This document shows, in pieces, positions 8,449-16,610 of a stretch of DNA of 64,000 nt (positions within the stretch are counted from its first letter, which is position 1; each line of letters begins with the position of its first letter). The DNA comes from JADJGC01 sp964576925. Its GTDB lineage: Bacteria > Zixibacteria > MSB-5A5 > CAIYYT01. A program made the position numbers and the translations under genes. The DNA is taken from the NCBI GenBank assembly GCA_964576925.1, contig CAZNWJ010000012.1:1-64000 (forward strand), given 5' to 3'. The notes under the pieces are model-generated. The model worked only from the letters and a program-made list of their open reading frames with translations. It had not been told where the DNA came from and searched no databases.

Positions 8449-9189
8449 ATGACGCCGCGACAGCTTGCCAGGACACTCGGGCTCTACGTCGGAGTCCCCC
8501 TGATCGCCTTGCTCGTGATCTTCATTTTCACCAATAACTTCATCATGCCGGCCATTACCCAGCATGGCGAGGAGTTCGCCTTGCCGGAACTGGTCGGCAA
8601 GACCGAGCACGAAGCTGATGAGATCGCTCAGACATTCGATCTCTCGCTTGAGGTTGCCGGCCGCGAGTATTCTCTTGAGAAACCTCAAGGCGTGATTTTG
8701 ACGCAGGTACCCGAAGCGGGCACGCTGGTCAAGAGGGGCCGCAACGTCAAAATCGTGGTGTCAGCCGGCACCAAGATGAGCGAGGTGCCCGGCGTCTACG
8801 GCCTGCCGTTGGCCCAGGCCTCTATCGCGCTGCAAAAGGCGGGATTTCAGGCCGGCGAAATCTTCTGGGTCAGGGTCGACACATTGCCCAAGAATACGGC
8901 GGTCGAGACGATTCCCGCCAAGGGCGCCATGCTCCCGGCGGGCAGCAAAGTATCGATCGCGGTCAACCAGGGTGAAGAGGAGAATATCTTCGTCATGCCC
9001 TCGTTTATGGGCTTGCCCCTCGAACGCGCGCGCGAACGGATCGAGGAACTCGGCCTGGTACTCGAAGACATCAAGCGCGTTAAGGAAGAACGCTATTTGC
9101 CGAACACCGTCCTCGAGCAGAAACCGCCGCAGGGATCGCAGGTGTTTCGCGGTGAACGCGTGAAACTGACGGTCTCCAAGACGGATTAG
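8449..9189 (+). CDS. Membrane-anchored protein with three PASTA domains
   Basis: A 246-residue protein with one N-terminal membrane segment (about 11-32) and three extracytoplasmic PASTA domains (about 43-107, 110-177 and 182-245), each with the typical LP.L.G...EA pattern and a Gly-x-x-Val/Ile-x-x-x-V-S ending. PASTA domains bind peptidoglycan fragments. No Ser/Thr kinase or penicillin-binding domain is present, so this is a stand-alone PASTA protein. It lies 12 bases after rsmB and 10 bases before rpe. A role in sensing or organising the cell wall is inference. Confidence 0.88.
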   Translation: MTPRQLARTLGLYVGVPLIALLVIFIFTNNFIMPAITQHGEEFALPELVGKTEHEADEIAQTFDLSLEVAGREYSLEKPQGVILTQVPEAGTLVKRGRNVKIVVSAGTKMSEVPGVYGLPLAQASIALQKAGFQAGEIFWVRVDTLPKNTAVETIPAKGAMLPAGSKVSIAVNQGEEENIFVMPSFMGLPLERARERIEELGLVLEDIKRVKEERYLPNTVLEQKPPQGSQVFRGERVKLTVSKTD

Positions 9190-9199
9190 GATTCATAAA

Positions 9200-9853
9200 A
9201 TGCCCGTACCGCTTGTAGCCCCGTCAGTCCTGGCCGCAGATTTCCTTCATCTGGAAGCCGACGTGCGCAAGGTCGAGTCGGCCGGAGTCGATTGGCTGCA
9301 CATGGATGTTATGGACGGCCACTTCGTGCCGAACCTGAGCTTCGGGCCCTTTATCATCAAGCAGGTTGACGCGATTAGCTCGCTGCCGCTCGACGTGCAC
9401 TTGATGATCAGCAACCCCGAAAAGTATGTCGATGCCTACATCGACGCGGGGGCTGACTTTCTCACTGTCCACGGCGAAGTCATCAGGGATAACGTCGATA
9501 TCCTCGCAGAGATTCGCCGCAAGGGCGCGCGCCCGGGAATCTCGCTCAACCCCGACGCGGCTATCGAAGATTACCAACACCTCTTCCCCCATATCGACCT
9601 CTTTCTCGTTATGTCGGTCTATGCCGGATTCGGCGGACAGAAGTTCATTCCCGAGGCGCTCTCTAAGGTCGGGACAGCGGCGGAGTGGCGTGAGAAGCAT
9701 GGCTATGACTTCCTGATATCGATCGATGGAGGCATCAATATAGAGACGGCACAAGACGCCAAACGTGCCGGTGTTGATGTCCTGGTCGCCGGCACCGCGC
9801 TCTTCCGCGCTGCCGATATCCCCGCCTTCGTGAGATCATTAAAGTCTCGGTAG
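9200..9853 (+). CDS. rpe: Ribulose-phosphate 3-epimerase
   Basis: A 217-residue TIM-barrel enzyme that interconverts ribulose 5-phosphate and xylulose 5-phosphate in the pentose phosphate pathway. Signatures are the start APSVLAADF, the metal and catalytic motif HMDVMDGHFVPNLSFGP (near 34-50), DVHLMI (near 66) and the second catalytic Asp in SIDGGI (near 174). The phosphate loop reads SVYAGFGGQ rather than the usual VNPGFGGQ. It is the last gene of the operon; an inverted repeat follows that may help end transcription. Confidence 0.95.
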   Translation: MPVPLVAPSVLAADFLHLEADVRKVESAGVDWLHMDVMDGHFVPNLSFGPFIIKQVDAISSLPLDVHLMISNPEKYVDAYIDAGADFLTVHGEVIRDNVDILAEIRRKGARPGISLNPDAAIEDYQHLFPHIDLFLVMSVYAGFGGQKFIPEALSKVGTAAEWREKHGYDFLISIDGGINIETAQDAKRAGVDVLVAGTALFRAADIPAFVRSLKSR

Positions 9854-9898
9854 GGTAGACATTCCTGTCTGCCTCCCCGTTCCTGAAACACATCGGCA

Positions 9899-10050
9899 GT
9901 AGGGCAGGTCTCTGAGCGAAGCTGGCTAAGATTTAGGAGCGATCTGTCTGGAGACCTGCCGGATTTTCTCTTTTGCCGATTTCGGAATGGCAGGTCTCCG
10001 GCGAAGATTCATAAAAATCCCGCGCTCGTCCGATCAGAGACCTGCCCTAC
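9899..10050. repeat. Nested inverted repeat between convergent genes
   Basis: A perfect 17-base inverted repeat (GTAGGGCAGGTCTCTGA at 9899-9915, its complement at 10034-10050) encloses a second pair (GGAGACCTGCC 9950-9960 and GGCAGGTCTCC 9989-9999) built on the same core GGCAGGTCTC. It fills the gap between rpe (plus) and the carboxylase gene (minus). It could be a dispersed palindromic element or a bidirectional transcription barrier; there is no good T-tract. Confidence 0.8.
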
Positions 10051-10101
10051 GGCAGGCAGAGGGGGCCTCAGACGGGAATGTCCAACCTACCAACCCAACA
10101 A

Positions 10102-11652
10102 CTACAGCGGGATATTTCCGTGCTTCTTCGGCGGATTCGCATCACGCTTGGTCGCCAGCATGTTCAGTGCGCGAATCAGGCGCGGTCGCGTCTGCGCCGG
10201 CTCGATAATATCATCGATATAACCGCGTTCAGCCGCAACGTAGGGATTTGCAAACTTCTCGGTATACTCCGCCACTTTTTCATCGAGCGCCTTCTGCGGA
10301 TCCGGCGCCACTTCGATTTCCTTCTTGAAGATAATCTCGACCGCGCCTTTCGGACCCATTACGGCGATTTCTGCGGTCGGCCAGGCATAATTCATATCGC
10401 CGCGCACGTGTTTCGAATTCATGACGTCGTAGGCGCCGCCATAGGCTTTTCGCGTAATCACCGTGATCTTGGGCACGGTCGCCTCGCAATACGCATACAG
10501 CAACTTCGCTCCGTGCTTGATGATCCCATGATGCTCCTGCCCGACGCCGGGGAGAAATCCGGGGACATCTTCAAACGTAATCAACGGGATATTGAATGCA
10601 TCGCAGAACCGTATAAAACGCGCGCCCTTGATCGACGATTCAATATCAAGCACACCCGCCAGGTGCGCCGGCTGATTCCCGATGATGCCGACCGAGCGTC
10701 CCCCCAGGCGCGCGAAGCCCACGGTGATATTTGGCGCGTAATCGGCATGAACTTCAAAGTAATCGCCGCCATCGACGATCAGCTTGATCACCTCGATCAT
10801 ATCGTACGGCTTGTTGGGGTGATCGGGAATGATCTGATTGAGACGCGGCTCCGTGCGATCGGCCGGATCGCTGCTTTCAAGCATGGGCGCCTCCTCCAGA
10901 TTGTTCTGCGGAATAAACGACACCAGCTTGCGAACCTTGAACAGCGTCTCGGCTTCCGAATCACAGGCAAAGTGCGCCACACCGGACTTGCCGGCATGCG
11001 TGTCTGCGCCGCCCAGGTCTTCCATGGTGACGTCTTCGTGCGTAACGGTCTTGACGACGTTCGGGCCGGTAACAAACATGTACGAACTCTTGCGCACCAT
11101 GAACACAAAATCGGTAATTGCCGGCGAGTACACCGCACCGCCGGCGCAGGGGCCGAGGATTGCCGAAATCTGAGGCACCACACCCGAGGCCAGTGTATTG
11201 AGAAGGAAGATATCCGCGTAGCCGCCGAGTGAAACGACTCCTTCCTGGATGCGCGCCCCGCCGGAATCGTTCAGGCCGATCACCGGCGCGCCTACCCTCA
11301 TCGCGGTCTTCATGATCTTGCAGATCTTCTCGGCGTGGGCTTCAGAAAGCGACCCGCCAAAGACGGTAAAATCCTGGCTGAAAACAAAGACGATGCGATT
11401 GTCGATCAAGCCGCAGCCGGTGACAACACCGTCGCCGGGGTAGTTGACCTTGTCGAGCCCGAAGTCGCTCGAACGGTGGGTGACAAACATGTCGAATTCT
11501 TCGAATGATCCCGGATCGAGCAGCAGCTCCAAACGCTCTCTCGCCGTCAGCTTTCCTTTCTTGTGCTGCGCGGCAATCTTGTCGGCGCCGCCTCCGAGTT
11601 TGGCTTGTTCCTGTTTCTGCCTGAGAAGGCGCAGTTTATCTTCGATGGACAT
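10102..11652 (-). CDS. pccB: Acyl-CoA (propionyl/methylmalonyl-CoA) carboxylase, carboxyltransferase subunit
   Basis: A 516-residue protein with the two crotonase-like halves of the biotin-dependent carboxyltransferase family; it moves a carboxyl group from carboxybiotin to (usually) propionyl-CoA, giving methylmalonyl-CoA. Signatures include the start LTARERLELLLDPGSFEE, DSGGARIQEGV, an oxyanion-forming Gly-rich stretch GPCAGGAVYSPA and the typical end PPKKHGNIPL. ATG 11652 (GGAG upstream) replaces a longer frame to 11754. The nearby methylmalonyl-CoA mutase supports propionyl-CoA as substrate, but no biotin carboxylase or biotin carrier gene lies here, so other acyl-CoAs or a decarboxylase complex remain possible. 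Confidence 0.9.
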   Translation of the reverse strand: MSIEDKLRLLRQKQEQAKLGGGADKIAAQHKKGKLTARERLELLLDPGSFEEFDMFVTHRSSDFGLDKVNYPGDGVVTGCGLIDNRIVFVFSQDFTVFGGSLSEAHAEKICKIMKTAMRVGAPVIGLNDSGGARIQEGVVSLGGYADIFLLNTLASGVVPQISAILGPCAGGAVYSPAITDFVFMVRKSSYMFVTGPNVVKTVTHEDVTMEDLGGADTHAGKSGVAHFACDSEAETLFKVRKLVSFIPQNNLEEAPMLESSDPADRTEPRLNQIIPDHPNKPYDMIEVIKLIVDGGDYFEVHADYAPNITVGFARLGGRSVGIIGNQPAHLAGVLDIESSIKGARFIRFCDAFNIPLITFEDVPGFLPGVGQEHHGIIKHGAKLLYAYCEATVPKITVITRKAYGGAYDVMNSKHVRGDMNYAWPTAEIAVMGPKGAVEIIFKKEIEVAPDPQKALDEKVAEYTEKFANPYVAAERGYIDDIIEPAQTRPRLIRALNMLATKRDANPPKKHGNIPL

Positions 11653-11743
11653 CTTTCGTCTCCGTTGTAAAGGGGCAATTGACGGGTGCAGCAGCCATTT
11701 GTCAAGCGGAAAGGCGGCGATGGTCGACCTTCGCGCTCGTGTC

Positions 11744-12086
11744 GTAGGGGCCACCCTTGCGGTCGCCCGGTACTCGATTTCGATACGGTCAGCGACAAGC
11801 GCTTCCGATATTGTAGGGGCGACCCTTGTGGTCGCCCGGCATTCAATTTCGATACGGGCAGCGACAAGCGCTTCCCATATCGTAGGGGCAACCCTTGTGG
11901 TCGCCCGGTATTCAATTTCGATACGGGCAGCGACAAGCGCTTCCGATATTGTAGGGGCGACCCTTGTGGTCGCCCGGTACTCGATTTCGATACGGGCAGC
12001 GACAATCTCTTCCGATATTGTAGGGGCGACCCTTGTGGTCGCCCGCTCTTCGATATCGAAAAGGGCGGGGACAAGCCCCGCCCCTA
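11744..12086. repeat. Tandem array of a 69-bp unit, five copies
   Basis: The phrase GTAGGGGCGACCCTTG (with small changes) starts at 11744, 11813, 11882, 11951 and 12020, a period of exactly 69. Each unit holds a short palindrome (AGGGGCGACC...GGTCGCCC) and a linker ATTTCGATACGGGCAGCGAC. The final copy ends in a GC hairpin (GGGCGGGGACAAGCCCCGCCC). Since 69 is a multiple of 3, long open frames cross it on both strands (the GATLVVAR-type peptide); these are not genes. It fills most of the gap 11653-12102. Confidence 0.93.
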
Positions 12087-12102
12087 CGGGCCATCGGAAA
12101 AA

Positions 12103-12942
12103 CTACACTACCTTTTCGCAGGTATACTTCAAACCGTCATAATTGAGGCGCACGATCTTATTGTCGATATCGTGATCCATCGCAATCAACCAGCCGCCCT
12201 CGTAGGCTTTTGGCAACGTCTCGCGCTTGCACCGTTGCGTATCGAGCGGATAGAGGTCTGTAGCCGAGACGTACGGTACTTTGAGGTGATAACAACTCGG
12301 AAAGTTGTCCGAGTAGTAAATCAGCCTCTGCCCCTGCGACTCGATCTCAACCCCCAATTGTCCGCGCGTGTGCCCGCCGATCTTGCGCACGCTGAATCCG
12401 GGTAGAATCTCGAATTGATCACCGTCGACTAAGCGTAGTTTGCCTGCCTCGTCGATGATGCGCAGGCGCTCAGGAAAGTACACACTCGCCGTGCGTTCGT
12501 CAGGTGCGCTGCCGTCCACCCATTCGTCGCGATGGACATAGTGCACCGCGTTCGGAAATACCAGTCGCGTCTGGCCTTCGACCAGCTTCACAGCGCCCCC
12601 GGCGTGATCCCAATGCAGATGCGAGAGGATAACGATGTCGATATCGTCGGGTGTAAGGCCGATTTCGCGCAATCCCGATTGCAGTCGCGACGACTGCGTG
12701 ATTGAATACAACTTCTTCTGACGCTCTTCGAGATAATCTCCCAGGCCGGCGTCGAAAATCACCGTCTTACCGTGTCCGCGCACGACGAAGAGATTGATAT
12801 CGAACGGCAGCAGATTATTGGCATCGGCGGTCTGCAGCTTGCCCCAAATCGACTTGGGAATAATGCCGTACACCGAGCCGGCATCAAGATACATCCGGTT
12901 TTCAACGAGACAGTAGATTTGGTAATCGCCCAGTTGGAGCAT
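12103..12942 (-). CDS. Metallo-beta-lactamase-fold hydrolase
   Basis: A 279-residue MBL-fold protein with the zinc motif SHLHWDHAGG (near 105-114) and later metal-site histidines in HTRGQ (near 198) and MDHD (near 255). The fold and the motif order suit the broad glyoxalase II / lactonase / N-acyl homoserine lactonase group of hydrolases. No signal peptide is seen, so it is likely cytoplasmic. The substrate cannot be told from sequence. It lies between acyl-CoA genes, separated from each by repeats. Confidence 0.85.
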   Translation of the reverse strand: MLQLGDYQIYCLVENRMYLDAGSVYGIIPKSIWGKLQTADANNLLPFDINLFVVRGHGKTVIFDAGLGDYLEERQKKLYSITQSSRLQSGLREIGLTPDDIDIVILSHLHWDHAGGAVKLVEGQTRLVFPNAVHYVHRDEWVDGSAPDERTASVYFPERLRIIDEAGKLRLVDGDQFEILPGFSVRKIGGHTRGQLGVEIESQGQRLIYYSDNFPSCYHLKVPYVSATDLYPLDTQRCKRETLPKAYEGGWLIAMDHDIDNKIVRLNYDGLKYTCEKVV

Positions 12943-12982
12943 GATCTACCCTTGTTTATGCCCCCGTCTTCCCTCTCCCCGA

Positions 12983-13007
12983 CCCCTCTCCCGGCAAGGG
13001 AGAGGGG
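12983..13007. repeat. Short palindromic repeat
   Basis: A 10-bp stem (CCCCTCTCCC 12983-12992 with GGGAGAGGGG 12998-13007) lies 18 bases past the acyl-CoA dehydrogenase stop. It belongs to a dispersed type that recurs at 26119-26170. It could stop or stabilise the transcript, though no T-tract follows. Confidence 0.75.
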
Positions 13008-13025
13008 TACGAGGTCGGGAAAATC

Positions 13026-14168
13026 TTACCCGCGGAGTAGATTACCGGCGATTACGAGGCGCTGGACTTCCGAAGTGCCTTCGTAGATTTCGCAAACGCG
13101 CTGATCGCGATAAAGTTTCTCGATCACCGAGAACTCTCCGATATAGCCGTAACCGCCATGGATCTGCATTGTGCGGTCGACGCAGAAATTCGCTGCCTCA
13201 GAGGCAAACAACTTGGCCTGCGCGGCCTCCATCGAGAACTTCTCGCCTTTGTCCTGCAGTTGTGCCGCCTTATAAGTCATTAAGCGGGAGGCTTCCACGC
13301 GCGTACCCATGTCGGCGATCATCCATTGGATGGCCTGCAGTTTGGCGATCGGCGCGCCGAAGGCGATACGCTGCTTGGCGTACTTGATCGATTCATCGAG
13401 TGCGCGCTGGGCGATACCGGTCGACTGGGCGGCGATCCCGATCCGGGCGCCGTCGAGCGTCTGCATGGCGTACCGGAACCCCTTGCCCATTTCACCGAGC
13501 AAATTCGCGCGCGGGACCTTGACGTTGTCGAACCAGAGACGGCCCGTCGTCGCGTACTTCATACCCATCTTGTGATTGAGCATCCCCTTGCGAAAACCGG
13601 GAGCATCGCCGGGGACAATGATCGCGGACACTTTGTCGCGTTCGCCGTCGCCGACGATCTTGCAGAACACGACGGCTACGGTACAAACGTCGCCGTGCAT
13701 GATAAAGATCTTCTCGCCGTTAATAACGAAGTGGTCGCCGTCGATCGTCGCCGTGGTGCTCTGGTTGGCGGCATCCGAACCGGCATTGGGTTCGGTCAAC
13801 GCGAACGCCGGGATCGACTTGCCCTTAGCGGCGTCAGGAATGTATTTCTTCTTTTGCTCTTCCGAACCCTGCTTGATGATTGGATCGGCCGCCAGCTGAC
13901 CGACTGCCGCCAGCAGGGATGACGGCGGATCCCAGTAAGAGATCTCTTCCATCATCGTGGCGTATTCGAGGCCGCTCTTGCCGCCGCCGCCGTAGTCCTT
14001 CGGCATGTTAAAACCGCAGAGTCCCTTGCTGCCGATGAACTGGTAGATATCGTGCGCAAAGCCGTCCGGTTTGCGGTCCCACTCGCGTCCCATCTTCTCG
14101 ATGGTCGGCCCGATTTCCTTCAGCAGGTCGCGGACCGGCTGTTGCGATTCGTGTACGTTGTATGTCAT
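13026..14168 (-). CDS. Acyl-CoA dehydrogenase
   Basis: A 380-residue flavoenzyme that makes the alpha,beta double bond in acyl-CoA and passes electrons to an electron-transfer flavoprotein. The usual helical N-terminal, beta middle (ALTEPNAGSDA near 126) and helical C-terminal parts are present, with QIHGGYGYIGEF near 338 and the catalytic Glu in EIYEGTSEVQ near 361, the position used by short- and branched-chain enzymes. AGGGAG precedes the ATG. Next to the methylmalonyl-CoA genes it may feed a branched-chain or odd-chain oxidation route; chain length is not readable. Confidence 0.92.
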   Translation of the reverse strand: MTYNVHESQQPVRDLLKEIGPTIEKMGREWDRKPDGFAHDIYQFIGSKGLCGFNMPKDYGGGGKSGLEYATMMEEISYWDPPSSLLAAVGQLAADPIIKQGSEEQKKKYIPDAAKGKSIPAFALTEPNAGSDAANQSTTATIDGDHFVINGEKIFIMHGDVCTVAVVFCKIVGDGERDKVSAIIVPGDAPGFRKGMLNHKMGMKYATTGRLWFDNVKVPRANLLGEMGKGFRYAMQTLDGARIGIAAQSTGIAQRALDESIKYAKQRIAFGAPIAKLQAIQWMIADMGTRVEASRLMTYKAAQLQDKGEKFSMEAAQAKLFASEAANFCVDRTMQIHGGYGYIGEFSVIEKLYRDQRVCEIYEGTSEVQRLVIAGNLLRG

Positions 14169-14274
14169 AGTTTCTCCCTGAGCCTATAATTCAATCAAGA
14201 CCAGAAATTAACCCTTCCGGGAACCGAAAATCAAGGATTAGTTGGGCGGAGTTTGGTTGCCGCCGCAAACACAA

Positions 14275-14304
14275 GCGTCGTCAGGAGTCCTCTCCTGACG
14301 ACGC
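14275..14304 (-). terminator. Strong hairpin after the mutase small-subunit gene
   Basis: A perfect 13-bp stem (GCGTCGTCAGGAG 14275-14287 with 14292-14304) and a four-base loop lie about 34 bases beyond the stop at 14338, followed on the minus strand by TTGTGTTTG. It separates the small mutase gene from the acyl-CoA dehydrogenase gene. Confidence 0.75.
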
Positions 14305-14337
14305 AAAATCACTTTCCCGGCTGGTGCGGCTGACGCC

Positions 14338-14757
14338 TCACACAATCTTCTCCGCTTTCCGCTTCTTCGCCACCGCCTCTTTGACATAGGCGACGATGTC
14401 ATGGGTCGAAGTCCCGGGGCCGAATAGCTGGTCGATGCCCTGTTGCCGCAGATCCACGATCTCTTCGTCGGACATGATGCCGCCACCGAACAAGATCATA
14501 TCGCCGCAGCGGCGCTCATCCATGGCTTTCTTAATCAGCGGGAAAAGCGTCATGTGCGCGCCGGAGAGAATCGAAATGCCGACAGCGTCGACGTCTTCCT
14601 GCAAGGCGGCTTCGGCGATCATTTCCGGAGTCTGGCGCAAGCCGGTGTAAATGACTTCGAATCCGGCGTCGCGAAAGGCGGCGGCAATGACTTTAATGCC
14701 TCGGTCATGGCCGTCCAGACCGGCTTTGGCTAAGAGAATGCGGATTTTGTCAGACAT
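14338..14757 (-). CDS. mcmA2: Methylmalonyl-CoA mutase, cobalamin-binding small subunit
   Basis: A 139-residue stand-alone B12-binding domain. The lower-axial-ligand motif DGHDRG (near 15-20), SILSGAH (near 74-80) and the FGGGI loop (near 101-105) match the C-terminal domain of methylmalonyl-CoA mutase. In the split form this subunit holds adenosylcobalamin for the large subunit encoded just upstream at 14916-16610. The two genes are separated by about 160 bases with dispersed repeats, so the pair is not tightly coupled. Confidence 0.92.
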   Translation of the reverse strand: MSDKIRILLAKAGLDGHDRGIKVIAAAFRDAGFEVIYTGLRQTPEMIAEAALQEDVDAVGISILSGAHMTLFPLIKKAMDERRCGDMILFGGGIMSDEEIVDLRQQGIDQLFGPGTSTHDIVAYVKEAVAKKRKAEKIV

Positions 14758-14800
14758 GAAATCTATCCTGAGTGTTTATTCAAATCCTCGATCAAAGAAC

Positions 14801-14892
14801 CTGGATTCCCGCCTTCGCGGGAATGACGGTCGCCGACTGAAGTCGGCGTTACAGAGACTCGGCGCGAAATCTGACTGAAGTCGGACCTACAG
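14801..14892. repeat. Dispersed palindromic repeats between the mutase subunit genes
   Basis: Two short elements are seen: CTGGATTCCCGCCTTCGCGGG followed by AATGACGG (a hairpin related to that at 1404-1485), and two copies of CTGAAGTCGG (near 14837 and 14874). The second type recurs at 61119 and 61322. I see no coding function. Confidence 0.65.
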
Positions 14893-14915
14893 AAATGCCC
14901 GACGTCATTTAGCGA

Positions 14916-16610
14916 TCAAATAATCGGCGGCTCGACGTAGTCGCCGTAGACGTCTTTCATGGCGTCGCACATTTCGCCCAGCGTGCAGTAGGCCCGCGCG
15001 CCTTCGATCAGGTACGGCATCTTGTTCTTCTTGTCGCGACACGCCTGGCGCAGGTTCTCAAGAGTCTCCTTCACCTTGGCTTCGCTGCGCATCGACTTGG
15101 CCTTGGCAATCGACTCGCGCTGCACGCGTTCGACGCTTTCATCGATCTTGAGAATCGGTATTTCGATCTTCTCGTTCTCCATGACGTATTCGTTGACGCC
15201 GACGATAATCCGTTCTTTGGCGTCGATTTCCTGCTGGTAGACGTAGGCCGATTTGGCCAGTTCGCGCTGGAGATAGCCTTCCTCAATCGCCGGCATCACG
15301 CCGCCGCGGCGGTCGATCTCCTGGAAATAGGCTTCCGCTTCTTCTTCCATGCGATTAGTGAGTGATTCAATGAAGTAGGAGCCCGCCAGCGGATCGATCG
15401 TATTCACCACACCGGTCTCGAACGCCAAGACTTGTTGGGTGCGCAGGGCCAGCAGCGCCGCCTTGTCAGACGGCAGCGCCAGCGTTTCATCCATCGAGTT
15501 GGTGTGCAACGATTGCGTCCCGCCGAGCACCGCCGACATTGCCTCGTAGGCTGTCCGGATCAGATTCAGTTCCGGCTGCTGGGCGTTGAGCGAGCAACCG
15601 GCCGTCTGCGTATGGAAACGCAGCATCCACGAGCGCGGATTCTTCGCGCCGTATTTGTGGCGCATCCGCTTGGCGTAAATGCGCCGCGCGGCGCGGTACT
15701 TGGCGATCTCTTCGAAGAAGTCCATATGCGCGTTGAAAAAGAACGACAGCCGCGGCGCGAATTCGTCGACATCGAGCCCGCGTTCAATCGATTTCTCGAT
15801 ATAAGTGAAGCCATCGGCGAGCGTGAAGGCCAGTTCCTGCGCGGCCGTCGCCCCGGCTTCGCGAATATGATAACCCGAAATCGAAATCGTATTCCACAGC
15901 GGCATGTGCTTGGTGCCGAACTCGATCGTATCGACCACCAACTGCGTCGAGGGCTCCGGCGGATAAATCCACTCCTTCTGCGCGATGTACTCCTTGAGAA
16001 TATCGTTCTGCAGCGTGCCCGAAAGCTTGTCCATCGACACGCCCTGCTTCTCGGCAACCACGATGTACATGGCGAGAACGACCGCCGCCGGCGCATTGAT
16101 CGTCATCGAGGTGGAAATCTTCGACAGATCGATCCCCTCAAAGATCTTCTCCATGTCAAGCAGCGTATCAACAGCAACGCCGCACTTGCCGACTTCACCC
16201 AGCGAGCGCTCGTGATCGGAGTCATAGCCCATCAGGGTCGGAAGGTCGAATGCCACCGAGAGTCCGTGCTGTCCCTGGCTCAAAAGGTAGTGATAGCGCT
16301 TGTTCGTCTGCTCCGGCGTGCCCATGCCGGAAAACTGCCGCATCGTCCACGGCTTGCCGCGGTACATCGAAGCGTGTACGCCGCGCGTGTAGGGATATTC
16401 GCCGGGGAAATTAATATCGCGGAAGAAGTCAACATTCGCGGTGTGTGCCGGGGTGTACAAGGCGTCAAGCGGGGCTGAGGAGACCGTTACATATTTTTTC
16501 GCATGGTTGGTGGCGCGATCAGCCTTGGCTTTCCATTCGCGGAACGCCTTGTCCAGAGCCTCTTCAAACTGCCGGTCGGTCATCATCGCTTCTTTCTTGA
16601 CATCAGCCAT
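14916..16610 (-). CDS. mcmA1: Methylmalonyl-CoA mutase, large (catalytic) subunit
   Basis: A 564-residue TIM-barrel subunit that binds acyl-CoA and, with the B12 subunit, turns (R)-methylmalonyl-CoA into succinyl-CoA. Signatures are PGEYPYTRGVHASMYRGKPW (near 70-89), RQFSGMGTPEQTN (near 92), the substrate-channel region GLSVAFDLPTLMGYDSD and HTQTAGCSL. The product stops before a B12 domain, which is supplied by 14338-14757. Its ATG lies inside the end of meaB (8-base overlap), so the chaperone and enzyme are translated together. Confidence 0.95.
   Translation of the reverse strand: MADVKKEAMMTDRQFEEALDKAFREWKAKADRATNHAKKYVTVSSAPLDALYTPAHTANVDFFRDINFPGEYPYTRGVHASMYRGKPWTMRQFSGMGTPEQTNKRYHYLLSQGQHGLSVAFDLPTLMGYDSDHERSLGEVGKCGVAVDTLLDMEKIFEGIDLSKISTSMTINAPAAVVLAMYIVVAEKQGVSMDKLSGTLQNDILKEYIAQKEWIYPPEPSTQLVVDTIEFGTKHMPLWNTISISGYHIREAGATAAQELAFTLADGFTYIEKSIERGLDVDEFAPRLSFFFNAHMDFFEEIAKYRAARRIYAKRMRHKYGAKNPRSWMLRFHTQTAGCSLNAQQPELNLIRTAYEAMSAVLGGTQSLHTNSMDETLALPSDKAALLALRTQQVLAFETGVVNTIDPLAGSYFIESLTNRMEEEAEAYFQEIDRRGGVMPAIEEGYLQRELAKSAYVYQQEIDAKERIIVGVNEYVMENEKIEIPILKIDESVERVQRESIAKAKSMRSEAKVKETLENLRQACRDKKNKMPYLIEGARAYCTLGEMCDAMKDVYGDYVEPPII

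Noticed and set aside
10078..11232. Plus-strand 384-codon frame
   Set aside because: It is the shadow of the carboxyltransferase gene on the other strand, whose family motifs are clear.
11744..12086. Possible CRISPR array
   Set aside because: The whole 69-bp unit repeats; there are no unique spacers and no cas genes in the window.
11444..12405. Long frames with GATLVVAR-like repeats on both strands
   Set aside because: The 69-bp period is a multiple of three, so frames stay open by chance; there is no start signal and they run into the MBL and carboxylase genes.
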